In this document: in pieces, positions 34,379 through 44,207 of the stretch
Numbering within the stretch: position 1 is the first letter of the stretch
How the letters are laid out: the number at the start of each line of letters is the position of its first letter
The notes under the pieces: generated by a model
What the model was told of the DNA's origin: nothing
What the model saw: only the letters and a program-made list of their open reading frames with translations
Databases searched by the model: none
Made by a program: the position numbers and the translations under genes
From: Marinobacter litoralis
Lineage (GTDB): Bacteria; Pseudomonadota; Gammaproteobacteria; Pseudomonadales; Oleiphilaceae
Reading direction: 5' to 3'
Length of the DNA stretch: 64,000 nucleotides
Assembly: GCF_016427555.1 (NCBI RefSeq)
Contig: NZ_JAELVS010000007.1
Coordinates: 59,781 to 123,780 of the forward strand

Positions 34379-37123
34379 TTGAGTACCCGTTATCTGGAAA
34401 GTCTGTTCAACCCTGAATCGATCGCTGTGATCGGTGCCTCCGAGCGGGCGGACAACCTGGGCGGTATGGTACTGCGGAACATGTTAGGTGGCGGCTTCCC
34501 GGGCCGTATGGTAGTGGTCAACCAGAACGATTACGACAACGTTCATGGTGTGCCTTGTGTTGCCAAGGTCTCGCAGCTGGATTTCATTCCAGACCTGGCC
34601 ATTGTGTGTACTCCGCCTCACACAGTTCCCAAGATGATTCGTAAGCTGGGCGAAAGCGGGGTGCGCACAGCCATCGTGATGACCGGTGGTATGTCTCGTA
34701 CCCACAGTAAAACCGGTCAGCCGTTGATGTATTCGGTGCGTGATGCGGCAAGAGAAACCGGCATTCGAGTGTTGGGGCCAAACACCATTGGCCTGATGGT
34801 GCCGGCCAGGCACTTGAACGCCACCTATGCTCACATGGGCGCCATTCCCGGCCGAGTGGCTTTTATCGGCCAGTCAGGCACGATCGCCAGCTCCGTTCTT
34901 GATTGGGCATTCGCTCGCGGTGTGGGCTTCTCGTACTTCCTGACGCTGGGCGATGGTATGGACATCGACCATGACGACCTGATTGATTATCTCGCACAGG
35001 ACAGCCAAACCCGGGCCATTCTGTTGCACATCGAAAGCATACCGAATCCCCGCCGGTTTATGTCTGCCGTGCGAGTCGCATCCCGCACCAAACCAGTGAT
35101 TGCGGTTAAATCCGGCCGGGTACCGGAATCGGAATGGATTCCTCATGATCTTCCGGCCGGCGTGTCTCATAGCGATCCGATCTACGATGCCATGCTGCAG
35201 CGGGGCGGTGTGCTCCGGGTTGACGGGCTCGGGCAGATGTTTGATGCATTGGAAACGCTCACCCGCATGCGGCCTTTAAGGCGGGAGTCCCTGGCGATTA
35301 TTGCCAATGGTGTTGGCCCTGGCGTATTGGCGGTTGACCGGCTGTCCCATTTGGGGGGCGAATTAGCTGAATTGTCCGAGACAACGATTGAAGAGTTAGG
35401 GAAGTTGTTGCCTCCCTATTGGACTCGCAAAAATCCCATCGATTTGAACTACGATGCCACGCCGGAGTTGTACGCCCAAGCAGTCAAAATCCTTGCGAAA
35501 GACCCGAACATTGCCAACGTACTGGTGATGTACGCTCCCACTCTGGTTCAGGACAGCCTTCAGATTGCCGATGCTGTGGTTCAGGCATCAAAAGGTACGC
35601 GGCTTAATATTTTTACCTGTTGGTTAGGCCAAAGCACGGTGATGGATGCTCGAGATGAGTTTTATCGTGCAGGCTTGCCATCGTTCTTCAATCCCGAGAA
35701 AGCCGTCAACGCGTTTATGCAGCATGTGAAGCATCAGCGGGTGCAGCGGCTGTTGAGCGAAACACCGGAATCGTTCACCGATCATTTCGCGGACAGGGCG
35801 AACACGCGTTCGCTGGTGGCCAAGGCGCTCCGTGATGGCCGTAAACATCTATCCAGTCGCGAAGCGCGCCAGGTGATTCGGGACTATGGCATCAATGCAA
35901 TAGAAACCGTGTACTGCGATGACGTTGAAGAGGTGCTGGAAATTTTCGCGGTGGAGCGGCGGCCCATTGATTTGACCATTGTGCACGAGCAAGTCTGCTA
36001 TCCGTTTCTCGATCTGACGCCGACCCAGCGCCGCTATAAAGGCACCATCAAAAATCTGAACAGCGAGCAGGCCATCATTGATGGCAGCCGGTTCCTGATT
36101 GATGAGTATGAAGAGCATTTTCCCAATAGTGGATTCTTGGGATTTGCGATGCAGCATTCCTATCAACACGTGGGGGGCATAGAGTTCAGTGTCGGCATCA
36201 CCCGGGATGAAGTGTTCGGCCCTCTCGTGGTGTGTGGAGCGGCGGGCGCGCAGATCAATATTACGACCGACCGGCAAATTGCATTGCCGCCCCTGAACAT
36301 GGTGCTGGCTCGAGAGCTCCTGCGCCGTACCTATATGTACAAGTTGTTGAAAGAGCACAGCTTGCGGCCCCAGGAAGACATTCGGGCAGTGTCCGAAACG
36401 CTGGTGAAGCTGTCACAGATCGTCATCGATATTCCGGAAATTAGAGGGTTGGAAATTTCACCGCTATTGTTCAATGAGCAAGGCGCCGTTGCCGTCAGTA
36501 TCGCGGTGGATCTGGATGACAAGCCAAGTCGGCCGATTATTCAGGCGTACCCACGGGAGCTTGAAGAGTGGATTGTGCTACCCAAGTCGGGCCGGCGTGT
36601 GATTATTCGCCCCGTTCTGGCTCAGGATGAGCCGGCGCATCGGGCGTTCCACGAATACCAGTCACCAGAATCGATCCGCTACCGTTTCTTCCAGTATCGC
36701 AAACATTTCTCCCGAGAAGACGTCGCCCAGATGGTGCAAATCGATTACGACCGGGAGATGGTGTTTATTGCAAATGCCAAAAAAGAAAACGGAGAGGACG
36801 AGGAAACCCTTGGCACGGTGCGCGTATGGACCGATGCCGATAACCTTCGCAGCGAGTTCGCGGTCATGGTTGATGACCGAATGAAAGGCGAGGGATTGGG
36901 CGTAGCATTGATGCAGAAAATGATTGAATACTGCCGAAGCCGGGGCACCATGGAGATGGTCGGGGACGTGTTGCCCGAAAACCGGCCGATGCTCCAGCTG
37001 GCTGAACATCTTGGGTTTGATATCAAGTTCAACCCCGTGGAAGAGGTGATGGACTTGAGGTTGGTGCTGAATGAGCCCGAAAAAGACTGGCAGAAAGAAA
37101 GACTGAACAAGCGCGGGGGCTGA
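34379..37123 (+). CDS. Protein lysine acetyltransferase, NDP-forming acyl-CoA synthetase fused to GNAT (Pat type)
   Basis: This protein of about 914 residues is of the PatZ/Pat type, which acetylates and inhibits acetyl-CoA synthetase and other proteins. The order is an N-terminal CoA-binding domain (FNPESIAVIGASERADNLGG), succinyl-CoA-synthetase-like domains (FIGQSGTIASSVLDWA, RRESLAIIANGVGPG), an ATP-grasp domain (about 480-700, KALRDGRKHLSSREARQVI onward) and a C-terminal GNAT domain (about 745-890; VMVDDRMKGEGLGVALMQKMI is the acetyl-CoA loop). I chose the rare TTG at 34379 because AGGGAGA sits seven bases upstream and the family N-terminus begins just there. It diverges from a deacetylase gene. 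Confidence 0.92.
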   Translation: MSTRYLESLFNPESIAVIGASERADNLGGMVLRNMLGGGFPGRMVVVNQNDYDNVHGVPCVAKVSQLDFIPDLAIVCTPPHTVPKMIRKLGESGVRTAIVMTGGMSRTHSKTGQPLMYSVRDAARETGIRVLGPNTIGLMVPARHLNATYAHMGAIPGRVAFIGQSGTIASSVLDWAFARGVGFSYFLTLGDGMDIDHDDLIDYLAQDSQTRAILLHIESIPNPRRFMSAVRVASRTKPVIAVKSGRVPESEWIPHDLPAGVSHSDPIYDAMLQRGGVLRVDGLGQMFDALETLTRMRPLRRESLAIIANGVGPGVLAVDRLSHLGGELAELSETTIEELGKLLPPYWTRKNPIDLNYDATPELYAQAVKILAKDPNIANVLVMYAPTLVQDSLQIADAVVQASKGTRLNIFTCWLGQSTVMDARDEFYRAGLPSFFNPEKAVNAFMQHVKHQRVQRLLSETPESFTDHFADRANTRSLVAKALRDGRKHLSSREARQVIRDYGINAIETVYCDDVEEVLEIFAVERRPIDLTIVHEQVCYPFLDLTPTQRRYKGTIKNLNSEQAIIDGSRFLIDEYEEHFPNSGFLGFAMQHSYQHVGGIEFSVGITRDEVFGPLVVCGAAGAQINITTDRQIALPPLNMVLARELLRRTYMYKLLKEHSLRPQEDIRAVSETLVKLSQIVIDIPEIRGLEISPLLFNEQGAVAVSIAVDLDDKPSRPIIQAYPRELEEWIVLPKSGRRVIIRPVLAQDEPAHRAFHEYQSPESIRYRFFQYRKHFSREDVAQMVQIDYDREMVFIANAKKENGEDEETLGTVRVWTDADNLRSEFAVMVDDRMKGEGLGVALMQKMIEYCRSRGTMEMVGDVLPENRPMLQLAEHLGFDIKFNPVEEVMDLRLVLNEPEKDWQKERLNKRGG

Positions 37124-37150
37124 CCCCCGCCGGTTTCGGGTGTTTGTTGA

Positions 37151-38077
37151 TCAGTCTTCGACAATGGCGGAGCGGTCTTCACCGCCAAGGGCTTCCAGCA
37201 GGCCCGGAATCATGCGCGACAGTTCCAGTGTCATGATGGTAAACGCCGCATCGAACTTGGCCACGGCATCGTCTACGTCAACGTCGTCCAGCTGCTCCTG
37301 CAGTGTTTCCCCAAACTTCAAACGGCGAATGCCTAACTCTTCGTCAAGAACCAGATGCACGTTGTTGTCCCAGGTAAGTGCCAGTTTGGTGACTTGCATG
37401 CCGGTTTCCAGGTGATTGCGGATCTCGTCGGCCTTTAGGTCCAGGCCTTTGCAACGCACAACACCGCCGTCTTCGGACGGGTCTTTGAGTTCGCATTCAT
37501 TACCTAATTCAATCGTGGCGGGAAGATCGATTGTTTCGGTAAGCCAGCCGGTAAAGGTAAACGCTGGTGCTTGCTCAACCACAGGCGGCCGTACAGGTAG
37601 GGATCCCAGCGTTTTTCTGAGGGTCGAGGCGAGGTCTTCCGCCTGTTTAGCGGAACCGGCATCGACCACCAACACGCCGTCTTTTGGCGCCAGATAGGCG
37701 TAGCAGCGGCGATTGCGGGAAAAGGCCTGCGGCAGCATTTCCAGCATCACTTGTTCTTTGATTTCGTCCTTTTCTTTGCGGCGAACCTTCCGGCTCTGCT
37801 CCAATTCAATAGCCTCGGCACGCTCTTCTACGGCCTCTTTAACGACCGGGCCGGGTAAAATCTTTTCTTCTTTGCGAAGGGCGATCAGGTGATAGCCGTT
37901 GGCGCTGTGGACCATTAGCTCGCCGTGCTTGCCAAGCGGCGGCACCCACCCCTGACGCGTGGTTTCTTGTGGGCCGCAGGGCTTGAACGCATCGGCTTGC
38001 AGCTTTTCTTCCAAGGCTTCGGCCGTAATGTCGAAGGGTTTGGTAAAACGGAAAACTCGGGCGTTACGAAACCACAT
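37151..38077 (-). CDS. rdgC: Recombination-associated protein RdgC
   Basis: This 308-residue protein forms a ring around DNA and limits RecA filament activity in E. coli. It is recognised by the N-terminal MWFRNARVFRFTKPFD, the GWVPPLGKHGELMVHSANGYHLIALRKEEKILP segment (conserved here in two blocks), and the C-terminal KFDAAFTIMTLELSRMIPGLLEALGGED. Length equals that of the E. coli protein (about 303). It converges with the acyltransferase gene; a GC-rich hairpin lies between the two stops. The DUF2788 gene lies about 100 nt upstream on the same strand. Confidence 0.96.
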   Translation of the reverse strand: MWFRNARVFRFTKPFDITAEALEEKLQADAFKPCGPQETTRQGWVPPLGKHGELMVHSANGYHLIALRKEEKILPGPVVKEAVEERAEAIELEQSRKVRRKEKDEIKEQVMLEMLPQAFSRNRRCYAYLAPKDGVLVVDAGSAKQAEDLASTLRKTLGSLPVRPPVVEQAPAFTFTGWLTETIDLPATIELGNECELKDPSEDGGVVRCKGLDLKADEIRNHLETGMQVTKLALTWDNNVHLVLDEELGIRRLKFGETLQEQLDDVDVDDAVAKFDAAFTIMTLELSRMIPGLLEALGGEDRSAIVED

Positions 38078-38176
38078 GGGGTTTATATCCTTGCTAATTG
38101 ATAAAGGCGTTTCTGGAAAAGGGAAGGGATGATACGGCTACCGGCGGGCAGCCGTAAAGTTACTGGCAACGCATGT

Positions 38177-38377
38177 TTAGATTTGCAGGATTTCAACCAG
38201 TACGGTTTTTACGATAAAGCCAACCACGCCCGCGCCCAACACGGTGAATAGTGCGATGGTGCCGAACTTGCCAGCCTGGGATTTTTTGGCGAGATCCCAG
38301 ACGATAAAACCCATCCAGCCAATAAGGCCCGTCAGAAGCACCGCCATGGCGATCTGGGAAAAAACAGCTTCGTTCAT
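38177..38377 (-). CDS. Small inner-membrane protein, DUF2788 type
   Basis: This 66-residue protein has two hydrophobic helices, about 9-30 (IAMAVLLTGLIGWMGFIVWDL) in two adjoining blocks and about 42-64 (IALFTVLGAGVVGFIVKTVLVEIL), joined by a short basic loop KKSQAGKFG. The pattern matches the DUF2788 family of proteobacterial small membrane proteins, whose role is unknown. It lies between yaaA and rdgC on the same strand. Confidence 0.8.
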   Translation of the reverse strand: MNEAVFSQIAMAVLLTGLIGWMGFIVWDLAKKSQAGKFGTIALFTVLGAGVVGFIVKTVLVEILQI

Positions 38378-38421
38378 GTTTGCTCCGATATCAACAGAAA
38401 TGTACGAGTGAAAATCTTGGT

Positions 38422-39195
38422 TTAACTTTGTTCGTCACGCAGGAAAACCCAGTTGTTTTTATCGGATTGTTCTTCACTGAAAAAATAGCCATCCAGGTCA
38501 AAGCCTTTGAGGTCTTCGGCCTGCGTGATGCGGTTTTGAATGGCGTAGCGGCACATCAGGCCGCGCGCTTTTTTGGCATAAAAACTGATGATCTTGTACT
38601 TGCCGTTTTTGAAGTCTTTAAACTGAGGGGTGATCAGCTGGCCCTGCAGATTCTTCTTTTGAATACTCTTGAAGTATTCATTGGATGCGAGATTTACGAG
38701 CACCTGATCGTCTTTCTCCAGCAGTATGTTCAGGGCTGAGGTTAGCTTGTCTCCCCAGAAGGCATAGAGATCTTTGCCGCGTTGGTTCTCAAACTTGGTG
38801 CCCATTTCAAGACGGTACGGCTGCATCAGGTCCAGCGGTTTGAGCAACCCATAGAGGCCAGACAGCATGCGCAGGTGCTTTTGCGCAAAGATGAAGTCGT
38901 CTTCGCTGAAGCTTTCCGCGTCCAGACCAGTGTAAACATCACCTTTAAACGCCAGAATGGCCTGGCGCGCGTTCTCTGGTGAAAAGGGGGTGTGCCAATT
39001 ACGGAAACGGTCAGCGTTGAGCTGGCCCAGTTTATCGCTGATGCTCATCAGGTTGCTGACCTGATGCGGCTCGAGTTCCTTCAGTTGATCAATCAGCTCG
39101 CACGCATCGTCCAGGTAATCTGGCTGGGAATAGGTTTCCGTAGCCAGAGGGCTTTCGTAGTCCAGAGTTTTGGCAGGAGAGATGACCATCAACAT
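38422..39195 (-). CDS. yaaA: Peroxide stress protein YaaA
   Basis: This 257-residue protein belongs to the YaaA/DUF328 family. E. coli YaaA is induced by peroxide, limits intracellular iron damage and binds DNA. Hallmarks are [15 protein letters not shown] at the start, [37 protein letters not shown] and [15 protein letters not shown] near the end. I chose ATG 39195 with AAGGA upstream; the open frame extends further but only through the neighbouring glutaredoxin gene. Length agrees with E. coli YaaA (258). It follows the glutaredoxin gene by 13 nt. Confidence 0.94.
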   Translation of the reverse strand: MLMVISPAKTLDYESPLATETYSQPDYLDDACELIDQLKELEPHQVSNLMSISDKLGQLNADRFRNWHTPFSPENARQAILAFKGDVYTGLDAESFSEDDFIFAQKHLRMLSGLYGLLKPLDLMQPYRLEMGTKFENQRGKDLYAFWGDKLTSALNILLEKDDQVLVNLASNEYFKSIQKKNLQGQLITPQFKDFKNGKYKIISFYAKKARGLMCRYAIQNRITQAEDLKGFDLDGYFFSEEQSDKNNWVFLRDEQS

Positions 39196-39208
39196 AATCG
39201 TGGATCCT

Positions 39209-39442
39209 TTATTGCAAAAACGTGAGTAGCTGGGCTTGAGTGAAGGGCCAGCCAAGTTCCGTACCCGTGTCTTGTCGGCGCAGAACCGGAATGCGCGTGC
39301 CGTAGCGTTCAACCAAAGCTTCGGATTGTGCGATATCCACCACGTCCACGGGAATGGGTTCCGGCATTGGGGTATTCACCAGAAGTGCTTCGGCCAGTTC
39401 GCACAGGTGGCAGTTAGACGTGGTGTAGAAAATCAGTTCCAT
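39209..39442 (-). CDS. Glutaredoxin-like protein
   Basis: This 77-residue thioredoxin-fold protein has a CHLC redox motif at about residues 11-14 in [17 protein letters not shown] and the cis-Pro segment GTRIPVLRR. The size and motif match the short DUF836/glutaredoxin-like group found next to yciK in pseudomonads. The partner is unknown. Its ATG overlaps the yciK stop by one base, so they are probably co-translated, and yaaA follows after 13 nt. Confidence 0.88.
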   Translation of the reverse strand: MELIFYTTSNCHLCELAEALLVNTPMPEPIPVDVVDIAQSEALVERYGTRIPVLRRQDTGTELGWPFTQAQLLTFLQ

Positions 39443-40194
39443 CAGTTTTTCGGCTGCGCGTCAATTTGCTGGCCATTCACACCTTCGCTGTCTTTACCCA
39501 TCAGGTAGAGGTAGATAGGCATGAGTTGCTCTGGCTCCGGGTTCTTCTTCGGATCTTCCGCCGGGTAGGCAAGCACCCTCATCCCTGTGCGGGTTGCACC
39601 CGGATTCAGGCTGTTCACGCGAATGTTATTGCGTTCATCGTCCAGCTCATCCGCCAGCAATTGCGAAAGCCCCTCAATGGCGAACTTGGAAACCGCGTAG
39701 GCTCCCCAGTAAGCGCGTGCCTGGCGGCCAACCCCGGATGAGGTAAAGATCATGGAGGCGGCATCGGATTGCCTGAGCAGAGGGATCATGGCCCGGCTGA
39801 GCATAAACGGTGCGGTGGCGTTAACCTGCATGACTTTGTTCCACGTTTCCGGATCGTAAAGCTCGACGGGACTGCGAGCCCCCAGAATGCCGGCATTATG
39901 GAGCAAACCGTCGAGCCGCCCGAAGTTTTCTTCGATGGTCATCGCCAGTTCTTCATAGTCTTTCATGGCAGCGCCTTCGAAGTTCATCGGCACTAGCGCG
40001 GGCTGAGGGTGCCCGGCGGCTTCGATCTCATCGTACACTTCTTCCAGTCGGGACAGAGTGCGGCCAACCAGAATGACGGTGGCACCGTGAGCTGCGTAGG
40101 CTTTTGCCGCCGCGCGGCCGATGCCGCTGCCAGCTCCGGTAACCATGACAATGCGGTCTTTTAACAGATCGGCGGGTGCCTGGTAATCATGCAT
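39442..40194 (-). CDS. yciK: YciK-type short-chain dehydrogenase/reductase
   Basis: This 250-residue SDR oxidoreductase has the NADP-binding TGAGSGIGRAA, the NNAG-equivalent LHNAGILG, the catalytic Ser in FTSSGVG, and the YxxxK in YAVSKFA. The C-terminal LNPGATRTGMR and PIYLYLMGKDSEGVNGQ are typical of YciK. The physiological substrate of YciK is unknown. The order ubiG-mupP-yciK is conserved with Pseudomonas. It overlaps the glutaredoxin gene by one base and lies 65 nt after mupP. Confidence 0.93.
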   Translation of the reverse strand: MHDYQAPADLLKDRIVMVTGAGSGIGRAAAKAYAAHGATVILVGRTLSRLEEVYDEIEAAGHPQPALVPMNFEGAAMKDYEELAMTIEENFGRLDGLLHNAGILGARSPVELYDPETWNKVMQVNATAPFMLSRAMIPLLRQSDAASMIFTSSGVGRQARAYWGAYAVSKFAIEGLSQLLADELDDERNNIRVNSLNPGATRTGMRVLAYPAEDPKKNPEPEQLMPIYLYLMGKDSEGVNGQQIDAQPKN

Positions 40195-40259
40195 AAGCTG
40201 TCTCCGATATCGGGCAATTACCGGCCACGCATGGGCCGGCTAATGAGCTAATTTGAGCG

Positions 40260-40925
40260 CTATTGTAACAGCTTTGCCAAGTCGCTGACGGTGTCGGCGA
40301 TGGCATCGGCTTGCCACAGATCAACCGTTTCCGGTTCTTCAATGTAGCCGTATCGCACGGCGATGGTGTACATGCCTGCGTTGCGACCGGCCTCTATATC
40401 GCGCACGTGATCGCCAACGTAGATAGCCTGACCCGGATCAGCGTTGATTTCTTTGCAGGCAAGGAACATGGGTTCCGGATGGGGTTTGCGCTCGTTGACG
40501 TGATCCGGGCAGATCAGGGTCGCGCAACGCTCCTGCAAACCCAGTGCCTCGATCAGCGGAGCCGCAAATCGTACCGGCTTATTGGTAACAATGCCCCAGG
40601 GAATGCCTTTGGCTTCAAGCTCCAGAAGCAGTTCGTTCATGCCGGCAAACAACGTGGTTTCTACCGCGACTCCTGCTTCGTAGAGATCCAGGAAAGCGGT
40701 GTGCTTATCCAGATAGCCCTCGTGTTCAGGCTCCAGATTAAAGCCAAGGCGCACCATGGCCCGGGCGCCGTTTGAGACGGATCGCCGAATATACTCGGGC
40801 GGTAATGGCTCCAAATCGTGTTGCTGCCGCAATTGGTTCAGGCAGCGAATGAAGTCTGGCGCGGTGTCAATCAGCGTGCCGTCCAGATCGAAAAGTACCG
40901 CAGACGGTTTTTGCTCAGTCTTCAC
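40260..40925 (-). CDS. mupP: N-acetylmuramic acid 6-phosphate phosphatase (HAD family)
   Basis: This 221-residue HAD phosphatase has the nucleophile motif [15 protein letters not shown], the Thr motif in GIVTNKP, the Lys in ERKPHPEP, and the metal-binding [12 protein letters not shown]. By sequence alone it could be a phosphoglycolate phosphatase (Gph). The ubiG-mupP-yciK context is that of Pseudomonas MupP, which works in a cell-wall recycling route that dephosphorylates MurNAc-6-phosphate. It overlaps ubiG by 11 nt. Both the HAD call and the context are sound; the exact substrate is inferred. Confidence 0.88.
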   Translation of the reverse strand: MKTEQKPSAVLFDLDGTLIDTAPDFIRCLNQLRQQHDLEPLPPEYIRRSVSNGARAMVRLGFNLEPEHEGYLDKHTAFLDLYEAGVAVETTLFAGMNELLLELEAKGIPWGIVTNKPVRFAAPLIEALGLQERCATLICPDHVNERKPHPEPMFLACKEINADPGQAIYVGDHVRDIEAGRNAGMYTIAVRYGYIEEPETVDLWQADAIADTVSDLAKLLQ

Positions 40926-41631
40926 GAATATCCTTGGCGTGCATCAGGTAATTAACGTCCACATCACGGCCAAGCTTGTAACTCTTGGTGATGGGGTTGT
41001 AGGTCATGCCGGTGAGCTCACGGATGTCCAAGCCGGCCTGGCGCAAATAATCGGACATCTCCGAAGGACGGATGAACTTGCTCCATTCGTGGGTGCCCCG
41101 GGGCAGCATGTTCATGATGTATTCGGCGCCAACAATGGCGAACAGGAACGATTTGGGGTTCCGGTTGATGGTAGACACAAACAAATGGCCACCCGGGCGT
41201 AACATGGCGGCGCAGGATTTGATCACCGAAGCGGGGTTCGGTACGTGCTCGAGCATTTCGAGGCAGGTTACTGCGTCGTACTGGCCGGCATGTTCAGGAT
41301 CGTTGGCCAGAGTCTCGATGGTGGTCTGGCGGTAGTCAACTTTTACGCCGGATTCCAAACCATGCAGTTTGGCCACCTGTAGCGGAGCCTCGCCCATATC
41401 AATTCCGGTTACGTGTGCGCCACGAAGAGCCATGCCTTCGGACAATAAACCGCCACCGCAGCCGACGTCGAGTACGCGTTTACCGGCGAGCGACACGCGC
41501 TCGTCGATGAAGTTCAGGCGCAAGGGATTGATGTCATGCAGTGGTTTGAATTCGCTGGTTGGGTCCCACCAACGACTGGCGAGGGCCTCAAACTTGGCGA
41601 TCTCGTTTTGATCTACGTTCTGGTTGCTCAT
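40915..41631 (-). CDS. ubiG: Ubiquinone biosynthesis O-methyltransferase
   Basis: This 238-residue SAM-dependent methyltransferase performs both O-methylations in ubiquinone synthesis. The SAM motif [16 protein letters not shown] is followed by [24 protein letters not shown] and [21 protein letters not shown] in separate conserved blocks. The N-terminal [19 protein letters not shown] is a hallmark of UbiG. It overlaps mupP by 11 nt and follows the MtaD-type gene by 18 nt. Confidence 0.97.
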   Translation of the reverse strand: MSNQNVDQNEIAKFEALASRWWDPTSEFKPLHDINPLRLNFIDERVSLAGKRVLDVGCGGGLLSEGMALRGAHVTGIDMGEAPLQVAKLHGLESGVKVDYRQTTIETLANDPEHAGQYDAVTCLEMLEHVPNPASVIKSCAAMLRPGGHLFVSTINRNPKSFLFAIVGAEYIMNMLPRGTHEWSKFIRPSEMSDYLRQAGLDIRELTGMTYNPITKSYKLGRDVDVNYLMHAKDIRED

Positions 41632-41649
41632 GCTTGCCCCTGAGAAAGA

Positions 41650-42978
41650 TTAACTGAGAATATGTTTTTGCCAATCGCGAACCCGCAGCATCAGGTCCGG
41701 GACATCAATTCGGGTTAAGCGGCCATCCTGCAATTGAGGCACGCCGTGAATCCAGCTGTGGCTTACGGCCCGGCCGTGGTTGCTGTAAACAAGATGCGAA
41801 GCCGGGTCGTAAACGGGTTGGATGAACGGGTCACTAAGGTCAACGGCGATCAGGTCAGCCAGTTTGCCGGCGACCAGTGAACCGAGTTCCTGGTCACGGC
41901 CAAGAGCCCGGGCGCCGTTCAGGGTCGCCATTTCCAAAGCCTTATGAGCTGATAAGGCGGTGGCATCGTCGGCAACGGCTTTGGCCAACATGGCGGCAGT
42001 TTTCAGTTCACCAAACAGGTCCAGGTCGTTGTTGCTGGCTGCGCCATCGGTGCCGATGGTGACGTTCAGGCCTTGGTTGATCAAGGTTTGAACCGGGCAC
42101 ATGCCACTGGCGAGCTTCAAATTAGACTCGGGGCAGTGAACGATGTGGCCACCAGTGTTCGCCAGCAGTTCGAGGTCCGCTTCATTGAGCTGGGTCATGT
42201 GTACGTATTGGCTGTTCTGACTGAGCACGCCGAGCTCCGCCATGCGAGCAACCGGCCGTTTGCCTGTTAACTTTAAAGCCTCGTCTACTTCAAACGCGGT
42301 TTCGTGCAGGTGCATCTGAATGGCTGCGCCGGTTTGCTGAGACAGCTCCACCGCCGCCGTTAAAGGCTGATCCGAAACCGTGTAGGGGGCATGGGGGCCA
42401 ATGGCAGGCATAACAAATTCATCTTCACGCCACTGAGCAATCAGGTCGGCGCCTTTTGCCAGATACTCGTCCGGGCCGGAACCCCACATTGTGGGCATGT
42501 CCATCAACGGGAAACACACCTGCGCGCGCATGCCCGTGTCATGAGCAGCCTGGGCGGTGGCTTCCGGGAAAAAGTACATGTCGGAAAAGGTGGTGGTGCC
42601 GGTGCGTAGCATCTCCGCCATCGCCAGTCGGCTGCCATCCAGAACAAACTGCTCGCAGACAAACTGTCCTTCGGCGGGCCAGATGTGTTCGTTCAGCCAG
42701 GTCATCAGAGGCAGGTCGTCGGCCATGCCGCGGAACAGTGACATCGCGGTGTGGCCATGCAGGTTGATCAAGCCGGGAAGGACGACGTGATTCGGAAGAT
42801 CAATAGTCTCCCGTGTGCGAAATTTCTGGTCTGCATCCGCTTGGGGTAGCACGGCGGCAATCCGACTCCCTTGAAGTATGACGGCCTGGTGTTCCAGTAC
42901 AACGCCAAAAGGTTCAATCGGAATCAGCCAGCGAGCGTTGATCCGGGTATCGGCTGCGATGATGGTATTTGCCGTCAT
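41650..42978 (-). CDS. mtaD: 5-methylthioadenosine/S-adenosylhomocysteine deaminase (TRZ/ATZ family)
   Basis: This 442-residue amidohydrolase deaminates methylthioadenosine or S-adenosylhomocysteine. Metal ligands are seen in LINLHGHTAMSLFRG, the His of QMHLHETAFEV, the His in GHIVHCPESNLKLASG, and the Asp in IGTDGAASNND. Its position divergent from mtnA and upstream of ubiG matches Pseudomonas, where the enzyme feeds the methionine salvage pathway by making methylthioinosine. I chose ATG 42978 with an AAGGCAGG ribosome site rather than a GTG at 43005. Confidence 0.92.
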   Translation of the reverse strand: MTANTIIAADTRINARWLIPIEPFGVVLEHQAVILQGSRIAAVLPQADADQKFRTRETIDLPNHVVLPGLINLHGHTAMSLFRGMADDLPLMTWLNEHIWPAEGQFVCEQFVLDGSRLAMAEMLRTGTTTFSDMYFFPEATAQAAHDTGMRAQVCFPLMDMPTMWGSGPDEYLAKGADLIAQWREDEFVMPAIGPHAPYTVSDQPLTAAVELSQQTGAAIQMHLHETAFEVDEALKLTGKRPVARMAELGVLSQNSQYVHMTQLNEADLELLANTGGHIVHCPESNLKLASGMCPVQTLINQGLNVTIGTDGAASNNDLDLFGELKTAAMLAKAVADDATALSAHKALEMATLNGARALGRDQELGSLVAGKLADLIAVDLSDPFIQPVYDPASHLVYSNHGRAVSHSWIHGVPQLQDGRLTRIDVPDLMLRVRDWQKHILS

Positions 42979-43148
42979 TAACCTGCCTTGGAGGGTCGGG
43001 GGCACAGAGTCTGTATGCCGGGAAATTCAACTGGGAAGTATAGCGAGCCGCTACCTGCAGAACTACCCCGCTTGTGGTGCCAATGAAGGTATAAACCCAC
43101 AACTAACGCGTTATACTGCGCTTTTCAGGCGCGCAACTGGAGTAAACG

Positions 43149-44207
43149 ATGACAGATTCCTCCCCCCAACGATCTTTGGGTACGCAACCGGTACGCTGGC
43201 ACGGCGACAGATTAGAGCTTTTGGATCAACGGCTACTGCCGACCGAGGAGCATTGGATTACGGCACAAGGCGCATCTGCGGTTGCTCAATGTATTACGGA
43301 TATGGTGGTTCGGGGCGCACCGGCTATCGGAATCAGTGCGGCTTACGGCGTTGCTTTGGCGGCGCGTCATGCCGGTGGCAGCGAGAATTGGCAAGCGGAA
43401 GTGAAGAAGGCGATTGATGAGTTAGCGCAATCGCGGCCGACAGCGGTGAATCTGTTTTGGGCGCTCCAGCGAATGGAAAAGGTCTTTCGGGATTGTTCGG
43501 CGTTGGACGAGGCGGTCGAGCGATTGGCTGCCGAGGCGGTTCTGATCCATCGAGAAGACATTGCTGCGAATTTGGCCATGGCAGATCATGCGCTCGAGGT
43601 CATGAATCCCCAGCAGGCCATAGGGGTTTTGACTCACTGTAACACCGGCGCCCTGGCAACCGGAGGGTACGGCACTGCTCTGGGTGTTATTCGCCGCTTG
43701 CACGAGCGCAACCTGCTGGAGAAGGTGTATGCCGATGAAACTCGGCCCTGGTTACAGGGCAGCCGCCTGACCGCGTGGGAACTTAGCCGCGACGAGATAC
43801 CGGTCACCCTGAACGCCGACGGTGCGGCGGCTGCTATTCTGGCCAGTGGTAAAGTGCGTTGGGTGGTGGTTGGGGCAGACCGGATTACCGCCAACGGTGA
43901 TGTGGCCAACAAAATTGGTACCTATAGCTTGGCTGTCCTGGCTCGCTACCACGGTGTTGGGTTTATGGTGGTTGCGCCGTCCAGCACGGTGGATATGGAG
44001 TTGCCGGAGGGGGCGCAGATTCCCATTGAAGAACGGGAAGGAAAAGAGGTACGGGAGATTCGTGGGATTCCTCTGGCGCCCACCGGCGTGGACGTGTTCA
44101 ACCCGGTCTTTGATGTGACGCCCGCCAACCTGATTGACGCGATCGTGACGGAAAAAGGCGCAGTTCGAAAGCCAGATGCCGCCGGTATGAAAGCGTTATT
44201 TGCCTGA
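43149..44207 (+). CDS. mtnA: Methylthioribose-1-phosphate isomerase
   Basis: This 352-residue enzyme isomerises 5-methylthioribose-1-phosphate to the ribulose form in methionine salvage. The catalytic Cys is in [19 protein letters not shown] and the catalytic Asp in [20 protein letters not shown], each as in the family. The N-terminal region has [21 protein letters not shown] precedes the ATG. It diverges from the mtaD-type gene (170 nt shared upstream region) and its 3' end overlaps the convergent HTH gene by 12 nt. Confidence 0.97.
   Translation: MTDSSPQRSLGTQPVRWHGDRLELLDQRLLPTEEHWITAQGASAVAQCITDMVVRGAPAIGISAAYGVALAARHAGGSENWQAEVKKAIDELAQSRPTAVNLFWALQRMEKVFRDCSALDEAVERLAAEAVLIHREDIAANLAMADHALEVMNPQQAIGVLTHCNTGALATGGYGTALGVIRRLHERNLLEKVYADETRPWLQGSRLTAWELSRDEIPVTLNADGAAAAILASGKVRWVVVGADRITANGDVANKIGTYSLAVLARYHGVGFMVVAPSSTVDMELPEGAQIPIEEREGKEVREIRGIPLAPTGVDVFNPVFDVTPANLIDAIVTEKGAVRKPDAAGMKALFA

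Noticed and set aside
37113..37130. GCGGGGG/CCCCCGC hairpin between the acyltransferase and rdgC as a terminator
   Set aside because: It includes the stop codon of the acyltransferase and is followed only by scattered T residues, so I could not support it as a terminator.
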